From Marinobacter sp. SS21 (GTDB lineage Bacteria; Pseudomonadota; Gammaproteobacteria; Pseudomonadales; Oleiphilaceae): a DNA stretch of 64,000 bases. Numbering within the stretch: the first letter of the stretch is position 1; each line of letters starts with the position of its first letter. The stretch lies in NCBI RefSeq assembly GCF_028369065.1, contig NZ_JAQNDA010000015.1:1-64000 (forward strand), given 5' to 3'. The notes beneath the pieces are model-generated. The model saw only the letters and a program-made list of their open reading frames with translations, was not told the origin of the DNA and did not search any database. A program made the translations under genes and the position numbers. Shown here piece by piece: positions 16,274 to 25,455 of this stretch.

Positions 16274-17069
16274 CCGCGACACCCTGTTCCGTTGCCTATG
16301 GGACAACTACCGTGCCGTGACCCCCTCGGCCGAGCGAATCCACCGCATTCTGGGGGCCAGCCAGGACCGGGCGATCGTCAACGACCACATCGCCCTGCGC
16401 ACCTTCAATCTGGAGAAAGTCGGCCTGGACAAGCTGGCGGCCCATTTTCTGGCGCTGGGCTACCGGGAAGGCGGCGACTACCACTTCGAGGCCAAGAAAC
16501 TGTACGCCAAACATTACGAACACCCGGACCCGACAGCCGCCAAGGTCTTCATTTCCGAATTGCGGGTAGAGCGGTGCTCGCCGCAGCTGCAGGGCATCGT
16601 CGATGAGCTGGTGGCGCAGGTGCCGGATGACGCCGTCACGGCGGATGACTTCCTCTACTCCGGCACCCATTGGCGGGTGGACTACGCCACCTACCAGCAA
16701 CTGCTGGCGGAGAGCGAGTACGCCGCCTGGCTCGCCGCCTGGGGTTATCGGGCCAATCACTTCACCGTCAACGTCAATCAGTTAGCCAATTACGATTCGG
16801 TGGCCCAGATCAATGACCTGCTGAAGGCGGAAGGTTTTACCGTCAACGAGTCCGGCGGCGAGGTCAAGGGCTCGCCGGCGGCCATGCTGGAACAATCGTC
16901 CACCATGGCCGACCGAATGGAAGTGGCGTTCCGCGATCGCACCGCGGTCATCCCAAGCAGTTTCTACGAGTTCGCCAAACGCTACCCCAAACCGGACGGC
17001 AGCCTCTACAGCGGCTTTGTCGCGGCCTCGGCCGACAAGATCTTCGAGAGCACCGACGCCGGGATGTAA
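16263..17069 (+). CDS. DUF1338 protein, 2-oxoadipate dioxygenase/decarboxylase type
   Basis: 268 residues from the ATG at 16263, which lies inside the end of astA and has GGGAG upstream. DUF1338 enzymes (HglS/YdcJ) are non-haem Fe(II) proteins with a VOC-like fold; HglS converts 2-oxoadipate to D-2-hydroxyglutarate in lysine breakdown. Candidate iron ligands visible here are the His in DHIALRTF (about residue 46), the His in ANHFTVNV (about 165) and a Glu in the ESGGEVKGSPAAMLEQSSTMAD region. The protein is shorter than the 460-residue HglS of Pseudomonas putida but matches the common short form. Coupling to an AstA-like succinyltransferase and an Lrp regulator places it in amino-acid catabolism; activity on 2-oxoadipate is inferred. 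Confidence 0.85.
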   Translation: MHSDRDTLFRCLWDNYRAVTPSAERIHRILGASQDRAIVNDHIALRTFNLEKVGLDKLAAHFLALGYREGGDYHFEAKKLYAKHYEHPDPTAAKVFISELRVERCSPQLQGIVDELVAQVPDDAVTADDFLYSGTHWRVDYATYQQLLAESEYAAWLAAWGYRANHFTVNVNQLANYDSVAQINDLLKAEGFTVNESGGEVKGSPAAMLEQSSTMADRMEVAFRDRTAVIPSSFYEFAKRYPKPDGSLYSGFVAASADKIFESTDAGM

Positions 17070-17093
17070 CCCGGCGCGGCGGCGGCCGGAAAG

Positions 17094-17321
17094 TCAGTGA
17101 GCGCCGGAAGCGCCAGGGTGCCGGTAGTTGGCATCCAGCCAGCACCGTGGCAACGCCTCACCGGAGGGAAACACCAGCCGATCCTTGCCGAACGCTTCCG
17201 GGTCCTGGGCCTCCTCACCAAAGTGCAGGCAACCGCGGACCTCGCTCTCGAAGGGACTGAACAGGGCCGGGAGATCAACAATCTCCACCAAATGCCCCGT
17301 GGATTTTTCAGCCAGCAGCAT
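17094..17321 (-). CDS. Small conserved protein of unknown function
   Basis: 75 residues from the ATG at 17321, with a strong GGGAGG site upstream. The sequence starts MLLAEKSTGHLVEIVDLPAL and contains HFGEEAQDPEAF and FPSGEALPRCWLDANYR, a pattern that I associate with a small conserved family of unknown function (GEE.Q.PE.F.K..L.FPSGE.LPRCW). It has no signal peptide or membrane segment. It is convergent with the DUF1338 gene and sits on the same strand as the GGDEF genes that follow. Confidence 0.7.
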   Translation of the reverse strand: MLLAEKSTGHLVEIVDLPALFSPFESEVRGCLHFGEEAQDPEAFGKDRLVFPSGEALPRCWLDANYRHPGASGAH

Positions 17322-17422
17322 AGGAACCTCCCGAAACTGACTGTGTCTGGGTAATCGGTGTCAATGAAAGCATAGCTGCAATTGGCACTTCCGTCCGACC
17401 AATCTGCTCCGCGATTGATCCA

Positions 17423-19177
17423 TTACGCCTGCTGGGGTAGCGGCGTGATGTCCCGGCCGAACACCCGACAACAGTTGCGGCCGGCGCTCTTGGCGTCGGA
17501 CAAGGCGGTGGCGGCCTCCTGAATGGCCTGATTGCCGGGAATGCAGGCCACGCTGGAGCACACCGTGGTCAGCCCGGCGGTGAGGGTGTGGCCAATCTTG
17601 TGATGCTGGTAGCGAGTGGCCGTGTCGGCAAATTCCCGGCGAATCCGGTTGGCGATGTCGAGGGCAACCTCCTGGTCCGGCGCCTGCAGCAACACCGCAA
17701 ACTCGCCCCCGCCGTAGCGCACGCAGACATCCTCGGGCCGGCAAACCCGGATCAGTAGACCGGCCAGCGCCTGCAACACCGCATCGCCGGCTTCCCGGCC
17801 GTAGCTGTCGTTGATGCCCCGGAAGTGGTCCAGATCGATCAGCAGCAGGAACACCGGCAACCCGGTCTGCTCAAACTGGTTGCGCAAGTTGTCCAGCGCC
17901 TGGGGGATGACCCGCCGGTTGCCCAGTCCAGTGAGCGCGTCCTGATGCGCCAGGCGCAATGCCTGCCGCCGCTCCAGGTCCCAGCCCAGCAGGCGCTCGC
18001 TCAGCGCCACCATCAGTAACAGCGCCTGCAAGGCAGTGGTCCATTGCGCAAATTGCAACCACGGCACGCCCCCGGTCAGCACGGCCGCCCCGCTGCCGGG
18101 CAGATACACCAGCAGGCCGTAGCCGTAGCACAGCCAGGCCAGCACGAACCAGCGGGCGAACCGTTGCCCCTTGCGGTAGGCGCCATAGCCCAGCAGCGCC
18201 AGACCCACCAATGCCACCAAACCGGCATGGGCGAGCCAGAATACCGGCAGGTAATACCCCACCAACCAGGCCACCACCCCGGCCAACAGCAGCAGTTGTC
18301 CCGCCAGCAGGACTCGGTCGGTGCGGGGAAAGTGCAGCCGGGTCTTGAGAAAACCGCGGGAAAACTGGCTGGCGCTGACGGCCGCCAGCAGGTAGACCAG
18401 GTGGATGCCCTCGTTGTGCCAGACCACCGCCTCCGGCCACAGGAACTGAAACGCCAAGCCACTGCGCATGACCCAGGCCAGAGTACCCGCCAGCAAGAAC
18501 AGGCCCAGGTACAGGTAGTTGGGCTGGCGCAGCAGCCAGGCGATGGCCAGGGCCGAGACCACCAGGGTCAGCATCATGCCCACGTAGAGGCCGAAACCGT
18601 AGTATTCCGCCCGGGCCTGGGCCTGGAAGCGCTCCTGGCTGCTGAGGGTGAAATCCAGATTGGCCAGCCCGGGCCGGTCATAGTCCAGGCGTAGGTAGAC
18701 GTCGGTGTGGCTGGCCGCCGCCGTGGTGTGGGCCAGCGCCAGGGTGCGGTAATCCAGCGGTCGTTGCGCAAAGGGCACGCGGTCGGTGAGCAGGGTCCGT
18801 TGTGGCTGGCCGCCTTCATCCACCAGGAACGCCGTCAACCGGTGCACCTGTGGCGTCTGATGGCGCAGCACCCAGCTCCTGGGCTGCAGGGGATCGGCAT
18901 TGCGCAGCCGCACCCGCAACCAGTAGATGCGGCCACCGGTCGCCACCACCTGGTTCAGGTCCGCCTCGGTAAGCGGCTGGAAATCGGCCTCCGGCACCCC
19001 ACCGGCGGCGCTGTAGGCACTGGCGACAAAGAACTCGACCGGGGCCCGCAGTGGACGCGTGTCCAGCTGCTGGATGTCCAGCACCGGCGGCTCCGATGGC
19101 CTGGCATGGCCAACCACGCAGGGCAGCAACAGTGCCAGCCAGGCCAACCACGCCCCTGTTCCCCATCGTCGCTGCAT
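17423..19177 (-). CDS. 7TMR-DISM membrane sensor with a degenerate GGDEF domain
   Basis: 584 residues from the ATG at 19177 (CGGAG upstream, then a signal peptide of about 25 residues). Domains: a periplasmic 7TMR-DISMED2-like sensor (about 35-170, with YWLRVRLRNADPLQPRSWVL), seven membrane helices (about 190-400) and a cytoplasmic GGDEF domain (about 415-580). The signature reads YGGGEF (about residue 490) where active cyclases have GG(D/E)EF. The metal-binding acidic residue is therefore glycine and cyclase activity is doubtful; it may act as a c-di-GMP or GTP effector instead. DALTGLGNRR and DLDHFRGINDSYGREAGD are otherwise well kept. It lies downstream of, and on the same strand as, an SBP-GGDEF protein, 89 bases away. 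Confidence 0.85.
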   Translation of the reverse strand: MQRRWGTGAWLAWLALLLPCVVGHARPSEPPVLDIQQLDTRPLRAPVEFFVASAYSAAGGVPEADFQPLTEADLNQVVATGGRIYWLRVRLRNADPLQPRSWVLRHQTPQVHRLTAFLVDEGGQPQRTLLTDRVPFAQRPLDYRTLALAHTTAAASHTDVYLRLDYDRPGLANLDFTLSSQERFQAQARAEYYGFGLYVGMMLTLVVSALAIAWLLRQPNYLYLGLFLLAGTLAWVMRSGLAFQFLWPEAVVWHNEGIHLVYLLAAVSASQFSRGFLKTRLHFPRTDRVLLAGQLLLLAGVVAWLVGYYLPVFWLAHAGLVALVGLALLGYGAYRKGQRFARWFVLAWLCYGYGLLVYLPGSGAAVLTGGVPWLQFAQWTTALQALLLMVALSERLLGWDLERRQALRLAHQDALTGLGNRRVIPQALDNLRNQFEQTGLPVFLLLIDLDHFRGINDSYGREAGDAVLQALAGLLIRVCRPEDVCVRYGGGEFAVLLQAPDQEVALDIANRIRREFADTATRYQHHKIGHTLTAGLTTVCSSVACIPGNQAIQEAATALSDAKSAGRNCCRVFGRDITPLPQQA

Positions 19178-19266
19178 CGATCGACTCCGTTGCGTGCGGT
19201 CGCTGTCGCCAGCCGACCCGGTGATGGCCACTCCCCTGGCAGCAAGTATAGACATGGATCAAGGAC

Positions 19267-20865
19267 TCACGCTGGCGTGGCTGGATCTTCCGCCACCTCG
19301 ATCCGATCCCGGCCCCGGCGCTTGGCCAGGTAGAGGGCCTGATCGGCGCGACATTGCGCCGCCTCCAACGACCGGCTCACTTCCACCAGGCCGATACTGG
19401 TGGTGAACCGGAAACACAGATCGGAGTCCGGCACCTGGATCGACAACCCCCGCACGTACATCAGCAAACGTTCGGCCACCTGGTGCGCCTGCTCCCGGCC
19501 GCAGTTCACCAGCAGCATGGCAAACTCCTCGCCGCCGATCCGGCCCACCGCGTCGTGCTCCCGGCCAAACTCCCTCAGGGCGGCACCAAACGCCCGTAAC
19601 GCGGCATCGCCAGCGGCATGGCCATACTGGTCATTGATGCCCTTGAACAGGTCAATATCCAGCATCAGCAGCGACACCGGCGAGCCCGAGCGCTGGGCCT
19701 GGCTCAACGCCAGCCTGGCCTGCTCGAAGAAGCCGTGACGGTTCTTGACGCCGGTCAGCATGTCGGTGGTGGCCAGTACCTCCAGACGTGCGTTGCTGTC
19801 CTGCAGGGCGGCGGACAGCTGTTTGAACCGCAGCAGGAAGAAGCCACCCACCGCCAGCAGGCACAGGCTGGCCAGCGCCACCACCACGGCAATGCCATAA
19901 TCCACCTGGGGCTCACGCTGGAACAGGAAGCCGTCCAGCGCCCCCTCGCCTTTGGTCAGGCCGAGCTCACGGTAACTGTCGGCAATGTACCGCCAACGGC
20001 CGGGGTTCATGTGGCCGACCTGGACCAGGTCCGGCATCACCAGCTGACGAATGGCCTCCGCCTCAAAACGCAGGTGCTCCAGCGACTTGTCCGGGGCATA
20101 GCGCCGATGAATCAGCTCGATGGTTTCGTCGATATGGGACAGCGCGTATTCCCAGCCCTGCAAGGTGGCGTCGCGGAACCGGGCCACGGTATCGGGGCTC
20201 TGCTGCACCAGGCGCTCGCTGGTGACCAGCACATCGCCATAGAAATTGATGCCATAATCCCGCGGGTTGATCAGGTTGTACTCAACCCCTTGCTGCCGGA
20301 GATAATAGGGCTCGTTGGAGACATAGCCGGCAAAGGCCGCCACCCTGCCGGAGAGCAAATCCTCCAGCTGATAGCTGCTGGGCAGCATGGTGACCCGATC
20401 CAGCGGCAGCCCCTCTTGCAGAAACACCGTGAGCAGTTCGGCACTCTCCGGCGGCGGCTTCAGCATCACCGTGCGGTCGATCAGGTCATGGGGGCTGCGA
20501 ATACCGTCTTCGGCGCGGGTGATCCAGACAATCGGGGAGGTTTGCATGATGGCGGCCACGGCGACCACCGGCTCACCGTCCAGCCGGGCGATCACCACGC
20601 CGGACCCGGTCACCGCAAAATCCACCTGCCCGGCCACAACCGCGTCAATCGGCCAGCGGGTCTGGGGACCGCCCTCCAGCAGCGTCACCTCCAGGCCCGC
20701 CTGGCGGTAATAGCCCAGCTCCAGGGCCATGTAGTAACCGGCGAACTGGAACTGGTGCAGCCAGCGAAGCTGCAGCGTCACCGACTCGCTTCTGGCCAGG
20801 GTAGGAAACAGCGCAAGCGTCAGTGCCGACCACAGCAGCACACCCGCCACCAAAGCTCTATTCAT
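19267..20865 (-). CDS. Diguanylate cyclase with a periplasmic NMT1/ThiY-like binding domain
   Basis: 532 residues. Signal peptide 1-26; periplasmic substrate-binding domain 27-315 of the NMT1/ThiY/SsuA type (LRWLHQFQFAGYYMALELGYY, GSGVVIARLDGEPVVAVAAI); one membrane helix about 328-350; cytoplasmic GGDEF domain 365-525 with an intact GGEEF (about residue 444) and DIDLFKGINDQYGHAAGD. The architecture suggests a receptor that couples binding of a small periplasmic ligand to c-di-GMP synthesis. The ligand is unknown; the SBP resembles those for pyrimidine precursors or sulfonates. It lies between the oxidative gene cluster and a second GGDEF protein, all on the same strand. Confidence 0.9.
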   Translation of the reverse strand: MNRALVAGVLLWSALTLALFPTLARSESVTLQLRWLHQFQFAGYYMALELGYYRQAGLEVTLLEGGPQTRWPIDAVVAGQVDFAVTGSGVVIARLDGEPVVAVAAIMQTSPIVWITRAEDGIRSPHDLIDRTVMLKPPPESAELLTVFLQEGLPLDRVTMLPSSYQLEDLLSGRVAAFAGYVSNEPYYLRQQGVEYNLINPRDYGINFYGDVLVTSERLVQQSPDTVARFRDATLQGWEYALSHIDETIELIHRRYAPDKSLEHLRFEAEAIRQLVMPDLVQVGHMNPGRWRYIADSYRELGLTKGEGALDGFLFQREPQVDYGIAVVVALASLCLLAVGGFFLLRFKQLSAALQDSNARLEVLATTDMLTGVKNRHGFFEQARLALSQAQRSGSPVSLLMLDIDLFKGINDQYGHAAGDAALRAFGAALREFGREHDAVGRIGGEEFAMLLVNCGREQAHQVAERLLMYVRGLSIQVPDSDLCFRFTTSIGLVEVSRSLEAAQCRADQALYLAKRRGRDRIEVAEDPATPA

Positions 20866-21022
20866 GGCTTACCCGTCGACACCGAACGAAGGGATGGTTC
20901 GCAATCCAAACCGGTTGCTTTGCAAAGCTTGCAACAAGTCTATGCCAGCTGCCGGGAATATGCCCGAAATTCACCGCCTACCGGTCACCTGCCCGCCAGC
21001 CTTCGGCCCTGGCAGGTCAGCC

Positions 21023-23128
21023 TCAGGCAGACTCGGTCGACGCCGGCGCTCCCACCGGCGCCAGCTGCCGGAACAGGGTCTCGAAACTGTCCGGCTGTTG
21101 CACCAGCAGCTTGGCCATCAACTCCAGCCCCAGCTGACGGTAACTGTCGAACTGCATTTCATCAAAGAACTGATCGACCGTGCTCTGGTCCGGAAAGCTG
21201 GGATTAGTCCGCCAGTAGGCGTAGATGTCGGCGCTGAGGCTCGGGCACAGCGCCGCCCGCAGGTACAGAATGTCGCCCTCACTGCCATCGGCGTAACGGA
21301 CCTTGCCCGTGGCGTAGGCCCGTTCCGCCATGCCCTCATCATTGACCCGGGCCAGGGCATCGGCACAGAGCTCGATTTCGGCACCGAAATCCGCCCGCAC
21401 CCGCTGCATGGCCCGGCCCAGGTCCGACAGGGTGGTGCCAGGATCGGCGGCCGCATCACAGACCACGATGTAGCGGCACTGGCGACGAACCAGCTCATAC
21501 AGCCCCAGGTTCTCGAAGTGGCCACCGTCGGACAGGTGAATGTCCGATTGGGTCTCCGCCAGTCCGATTCCGAACATCTCACGCAGCATGAACCGGTACC
21601 AGCTCGGCAACCAACGTCGTTGGTGGGCACTGTCAGGGTTGCGGGTCCAGAACCCGAGGCGGGCGTTGATCAGGGTCATCAGGAAGCTGATGGCGCGGGA
21701 GCGGGTGGCGTAGGTGTTGGGGTCCAGCGCCGCCCCGGACACCGAAAATGCGGTGGACAGGGTCAGCTCGCCGTCCAGGTAATCTTCGGTGCGACGGTAA
21801 CCGGTGGCACTGGAGCCACAGAACAGCGGGCTGAGCACCATCGAGTCCCCGCCCCGGCTGCGCAATTTCTGCTGGCGGGAACTGGCGGTGTTGAGGGTGG
21901 TGTTGATCAGGTGCAGCGGGCCGCCGGCCTCCGCCCGGATGTCCACCAGCCGGAAGTTCAGTGGCTTGGTTGACCGGCCCTTGCGGCGATCGGCGCGGGC
22001 GACATCCGCCACCACCGGCAGGTAGGCATTGGCCAGCCGGCCGCGATAAAAACTGTGCAGGGACAGCGTGTTGACGTTGCAGATCAACGCCAGCACCAGG
22101 GACAGCCCGAGCCAAAGATAGAACCCCGGCGATGACGGCAGCGGCGTGTGTGCGCATAGATGGTACAGCAGGGTTAGCAGGCCGTAGATCACCAACGACA
22201 GTCCCACTGCCGCCAGAGCCTCGCCCCGGGACCGTGCCGCTCGCAGTGACAGCACGCCGCTGGCGATGGGCAGCAGGTAGGTGAACTGGCGGGTCAGGGT
22301 CGCCACGCCCTGGTGATCGAAGTAGTGCAGCGCGGTCTCCTCCAGCCCGGTAAACACCGGCAATAGGCCCAGGCCCAGCGCCATCACGCCCACCGCCAGG
22401 CACTGCCCCATCAGCGAGCGAATGCGGTGTTCCGGCAGCCGCTGGAGGAAAAACTCCGAGGAGGTGGCCACCGCGAACAGCAGCAACGTCATCAGGTACA
22501 ACACCAGGGCACCCGCCCCGATCAACAACAGCAGCATAAAGCCGTCATGGCCGACGATGGCCTGGGCCCCCGGCAGATGCAGCCAGGTCGGCCAGGCGGT
22601 CGGCCACCAATTGGTGCTGGCCAGCGCCACGGCGCCGATCAGTAGCGGCAGCAACACCAGCAGATTCAGCAGCGTTCCGGCGAGAATCGATGCCCCCAGG
22701 GTCCAGCCGGACACCCCCTTGCCGTTGATCAGGTAGTTGCCATGGGCCCGCAACCAGTCCAGCACCGAGCCCTGACCATTGGCCAGCGGTGCGCCACCAA
22801 CATCGCGCTGCGCTCGCGCCGGAACATGCGCACGCAACCAGCTCAGGCAGGCGGCAATGTAGCCGCCACCGGACACCGAAGACAGATAATCCACCCGGTG
22901 CAGCAGGCCAGCCCGGGCCAGTGCCTGGAGCACACCCAGATTGAAGGTGGCCGAACGAATGCCGCCGCCGGACAGTGCCAGCCCCACCACCGGGGCGTCG
23001 TCGGGGACGTCGCCGGTGGCTTGGCGCCGGGTTCGCAGCCAGGCACGCTCCTGCCGTTGGACCTCACGGAAATCGCGGGTAAAGCCCGGACCGGATTCCA
23101 GCTCAAATTGCGGATTCTTGCCACTCAT
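21023..23128 (-). CDS. Patatin-like phospholipase with internal membrane segments
   Basis: 701 residues. The patatin fold is split. The oxyanion loop GLALSGGGIRSATFNLG (about residues 48-64) and the nucleophile region SSVSGGGYIAA (Ser at about 86) lie N-terminal; a block of several membrane helices follows (about 140-400); the catalytic Asp is in SDGGHFENLGLYELVRR (about 533). The Ser-Asp dyad suggests a lipid acyl hydrolase held at the inner membrane. The start ATG overlaps the stop of the upstream cytochrome gene by four bases (23125-23128), so it is the last gene of the oxidative cluster. No signal peptide is present; the substrate is unknown. Confidence 0.88.
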   Translation of the reverse strand: MSGKNPQFELESGPGFTRDFREVQRQERAWLRTRRQATGDVPDDAPVVGLALSGGGIRSATFNLGVLQALARAGLLHRVDYLSSVSGGGYIAACLSWLRAHVPARAQRDVGGAPLANGQGSVLDWLRAHGNYLINGKGVSGWTLGASILAGTLLNLLVLLPLLIGAVALASTNWWPTAWPTWLHLPGAQAIVGHDGFMLLLLIGAGALVLYLMTLLLFAVATSSEFFLQRLPEHRIRSLMGQCLAVGVMALGLGLLPVFTGLEETALHYFDHQGVATLTRQFTYLLPIASGVLSLRAARSRGEALAAVGLSLVIYGLLTLLYHLCAHTPLPSSPGFYLWLGLSLVLALICNVNTLSLHSFYRGRLANAYLPVVADVARADRRKGRSTKPLNFRLVDIRAEAGGPLHLINTTLNTASSRQQKLRSRGGDSMVLSPLFCGSSATGYRRTEDYLDGELTLSTAFSVSGAALDPNTYATRSRAISFLMTLINARLGFWTRNPDSAHQRRWLPSWYRFMLREMFGIGLAETQSDIHLSDGGHFENLGLYELVRRQCRYIVVCDAAADPGTTLSDLGRAMQRVRADFGAEIELCADALARVNDEGMAERAYATGKVRYADGSEGDILYLRAALCPSLSADIYAYWRTNPSFPDQSTVDQFFDEMQFDSYRQLGLELMAKLLVQQPDSFETLFRQLAPVGAPASTESA

Positions 23129-25437
23129 GGTCGGGCCTGGGCGATCTGGCAGGACGCGGGGGTGACCTCGTAGTCGGCAGTGGGCTGATCCTGGTGCACC
23201 TTCAGGTATTCCAGCAGCGCCAGGCGCTGGTTGTGGGTCAGCACCGGGCCGATGACGCCGCCCGGCAGCGGGTGGGCCTGCGGGTCGGCCTGATGTTGGG
23301 CCCAGATGGCCGGATCGGCGGCGAAGCCATGACCGGTGTTGCGGTTTCCGGACAGGGAGGTATCCAGCCAGAAGCCACGGGCATCCTCCGGCGCATCGGC
23401 GGCGGTGACCAGGCGATAGCCCAGGTGGACCGGGTCGTACTCACGGGAGCCCACCAGGAATCGCTCGCTGCGGGTTTCCGGCGGCGACAGCAACTGGTAG
23501 ATGGAGGGCACCGAGCCATTGTGCAAGAACGGCGGCGTTGCCCAGACCCCGGCCAACGGTCTGGGCTTGTAGCCCAGAATCTGCTGGGGCAGATCCAGGG
23601 TGCCGAAGCCTTCCAGACACTGTTGCTGCTCGTACCCGAGATTGTGGTCCTGGTAGTAGCGGTTCTTCACCAGAATGCCCACCAGGTTCAGCGCCGCGCC
23701 TTCGGTCAGACGGGTGACATCGAGGCCATCGAGGGTGATGGCGGCAGCGTCCTGGCCATGGACCAGTTGCCACAGCAATGCCACGGTCTGGCATTGCAGG
23801 TCACAGCGCAGTGGGTCGGGGGCCGGGGTGCGCACGTCGGGAATGGCCGGCAGCGGCGCGGCTACCGCCTGCAACGCCTGGTGGATGGCGGCGAACTGGG
23901 CCGCCGGCACCCGGGCCTCCGGGGAGCTGGTGGGGTAGGCCGCCAGCAACGCGGGCAGATCGCCCACCGGCAGGTCCTGGGCCTGGCGCAGGCGAATCAC
24001 TTCCCGCAAGCGGTAGCGAACCTGGCGCACCAGCTGACGGTTCAGCAGCGGCTCCAGCGCCTGCTGCAGATCCTGATCGGTGAGCCCGGCGGCCGAGAGG
24101 TCGTAGCGGCGGTCCATGAACCCGGCGGCCGTGGCGGGATCGGTTCCGATGTGCTCGACGGGGATCACCTCGATGCGCCACTCACCCTGCGACGACGGCT
24201 TCAGCGGTGCCAGGGCCTGCTGCCGGGCCTCCGACACCCGATGCGGACCATGGCAACCCTGGCAGTGCTGGACGAACAGCTCACCACCCTGCTGCGCCAA
24301 CTCCGGGTCCACCGGGCCGAAAACGTCCTCCGGCCAGGTGGGGGGTTGCAGGGTCTGCAGGGTTTGTTCAATGGCGTGCAGATCGGTGATGCGCACCGAG
24401 CTACGGAAACGCTCATCCGCGGGCAAGGGCCCCCCGGTGTCGTTCAGCAGCGGAATGCGCGCGCCCACCCCCATGGCCTCGCCAACGTTGCGGGCCAGCG
24501 GCTGCGACACCGAGCCGTTATACTGCACCCAGCTGAAGCGCCAGATGTCCCACAGGAACGGGTAGCTTACCGGCGCCGACGACACCTGGTAGTTGGCGGG
24601 CACCAGGTGGTCGCCGAACACGGTGTTGCCGATCCGACCCAGCGCATCGGTGCGGCCAAAGCCTTCTTCCCGCGGATAGAGGTGACCGAAGGGGTTGTTC
24701 TGGGGACTGCCGGCAAACCGGGCCAGGGTGGCCCACAGCTTATCCTTCAGCGCCGCCTTGCCCTGAGGGTAGCGGGTGCCCAGAACGTCACGGGCAAATT
24801 CATCAAATTTCAGCGGGTTGGCGGCGGTGTAGAACAACGAGGCCACCAGTTTCGGCGCAAAGGAACCGCGGCTGGTATCGCTGATGGCATGCATCGCCTG
24901 GCCACCGTCCACTCGGAGCGCTAGCCGCCGGTCACCCTGGGTGTAGTGCAACTCGCCGGTGTGGCAGGCGGCACAGGTGATGTCCAGCAACTCATCCCCG
25001 GTGACCGGGTCGAAATGCTTGGTGAACCCCACCGGCAGCTGATCCGGGTTGGCCTCGGTTGCCGCCGGGTCCACCAGAAAGCGGTACTGGCGCAGGTGAT
25101 CGGGATCGGCAAAGCGTTGGTCGGAAAACGGTAGCCGCAGGTTGACGAACCAGTCGTAACGGATTGCCGCTGAGGTGGCCCCCTGGGGCATGCTGGTGCC
25201 CTGCGGGGTGTAATAGTAGCGTTCCCGGTCCGGTGCGGACCGGGTCAGCCCCCAACCCTGATCGAAATAAACCACGTCGTCCACCGGCTCCAACTCAGGC
25301 AGCCCCTGAACCGGCCAGAGCACGTACCAGGCGAACAGCGCCGTCGCTGCGAGAGCCAACACCACGGCCGCCACAAGCAGCCATTTGAGCAGTTTGCCAC
25401 ACCAGCCCCAGAGCCGAAGTGAGGTGGACACAGTCAT
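23125..25437 (-). CDS. Membrane-anchored dihaem cytochrome c, RoxA/peroxidase-like
   Basis: 770 residues. An N-terminal membrane helix (about 15-40, LLKWLLVAAVVLALAATALFAW cut here for length) is probably an uncleaved anchor facing the periplasm. Two haem sites are visible: CAACH (about residue 155) and CQGCH (about 393). The block YKPRPLAGVWATPPFLHNGS (about 630-650) is the conserved signature of the dihaem cytochrome c peroxidase / rubber oxygenase (RoxA, RoxB) superfamily. RoxA cleaves poly-isoprene by dioxygenation, so an oxidative role on a hydrophobic molecule is possible, but a plain peroxidase or electron-transfer role cannot be excluded. The adjacent upstream gene encodes a second dihaem protein of the same type. 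Confidence 0.85.
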   Translation of the reverse strand: MTVSTSLRLWGWCGKLLKWLLVAAVVLALAATALFAWYVLWPVQGLPELEPVDDVVYFDQGWGLTRSAPDRERYYYTPQGTSMPQGATSAAIRYDWFVNLRLPFSDQRFADPDHLRQYRFLVDPAATEANPDQLPVGFTKHFDPVTGDELLDITCAACHTGELHYTQGDRRLALRVDGGQAMHAISDTSRGSFAPKLVASLFYTAANPLKFDEFARDVLGTRYPQGKAALKDKLWATLARFAGSPQNNPFGHLYPREEGFGRTDALGRIGNTVFGDHLVPANYQVSSAPVSYPFLWDIWRFSWVQYNGSVSQPLARNVGEAMGVGARIPLLNDTGGPLPADERFRSSVRITDLHAIEQTLQTLQPPTWPEDVFGPVDPELAQQGGELFVQHCQGCHGPHRVSEARQQALAPLKPSSQGEWRIEVIPVEHIGTDPATAAGFMDRRYDLSAAGLTDQDLQQALEPLLNRQLVRQVRYRLREVIRLRQAQDLPVGDLPALLAAYPTSSPEARVPAAQFAAIHQALQAVAAPLPAIPDVRTPAPDPLRCDLQCQTVALLWQLVHGQDAAAITLDGLDVTRLTEGAALNLVGILVKNRYYQDHNLGYEQQQCLEGFGTLDLPQQILGYKPRPLAGVWATPPFLHNGSVPSIYQLLSPPETRSERFLVGSREYDPVHLGYRLVTAADAPEDARGFWLDTSLSGNRNTGHGFAADPAIWAQHQADPQAHPLPGGVIGPVLTHNQRLALLEYLKVHQDQPTADYEVTPASCQIAQARP

Positions 25438-25455
25438 ATCAACGTTTCCTTGTAA

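Noticed and set aside
19618-21207. Long + frame opposite the SBP-GGDEF gene
   Set aside because: It overlaps an intact, well-supported gene and has His/Gln/Arg-rich composition typical of antisense frames in high-GC DNA.
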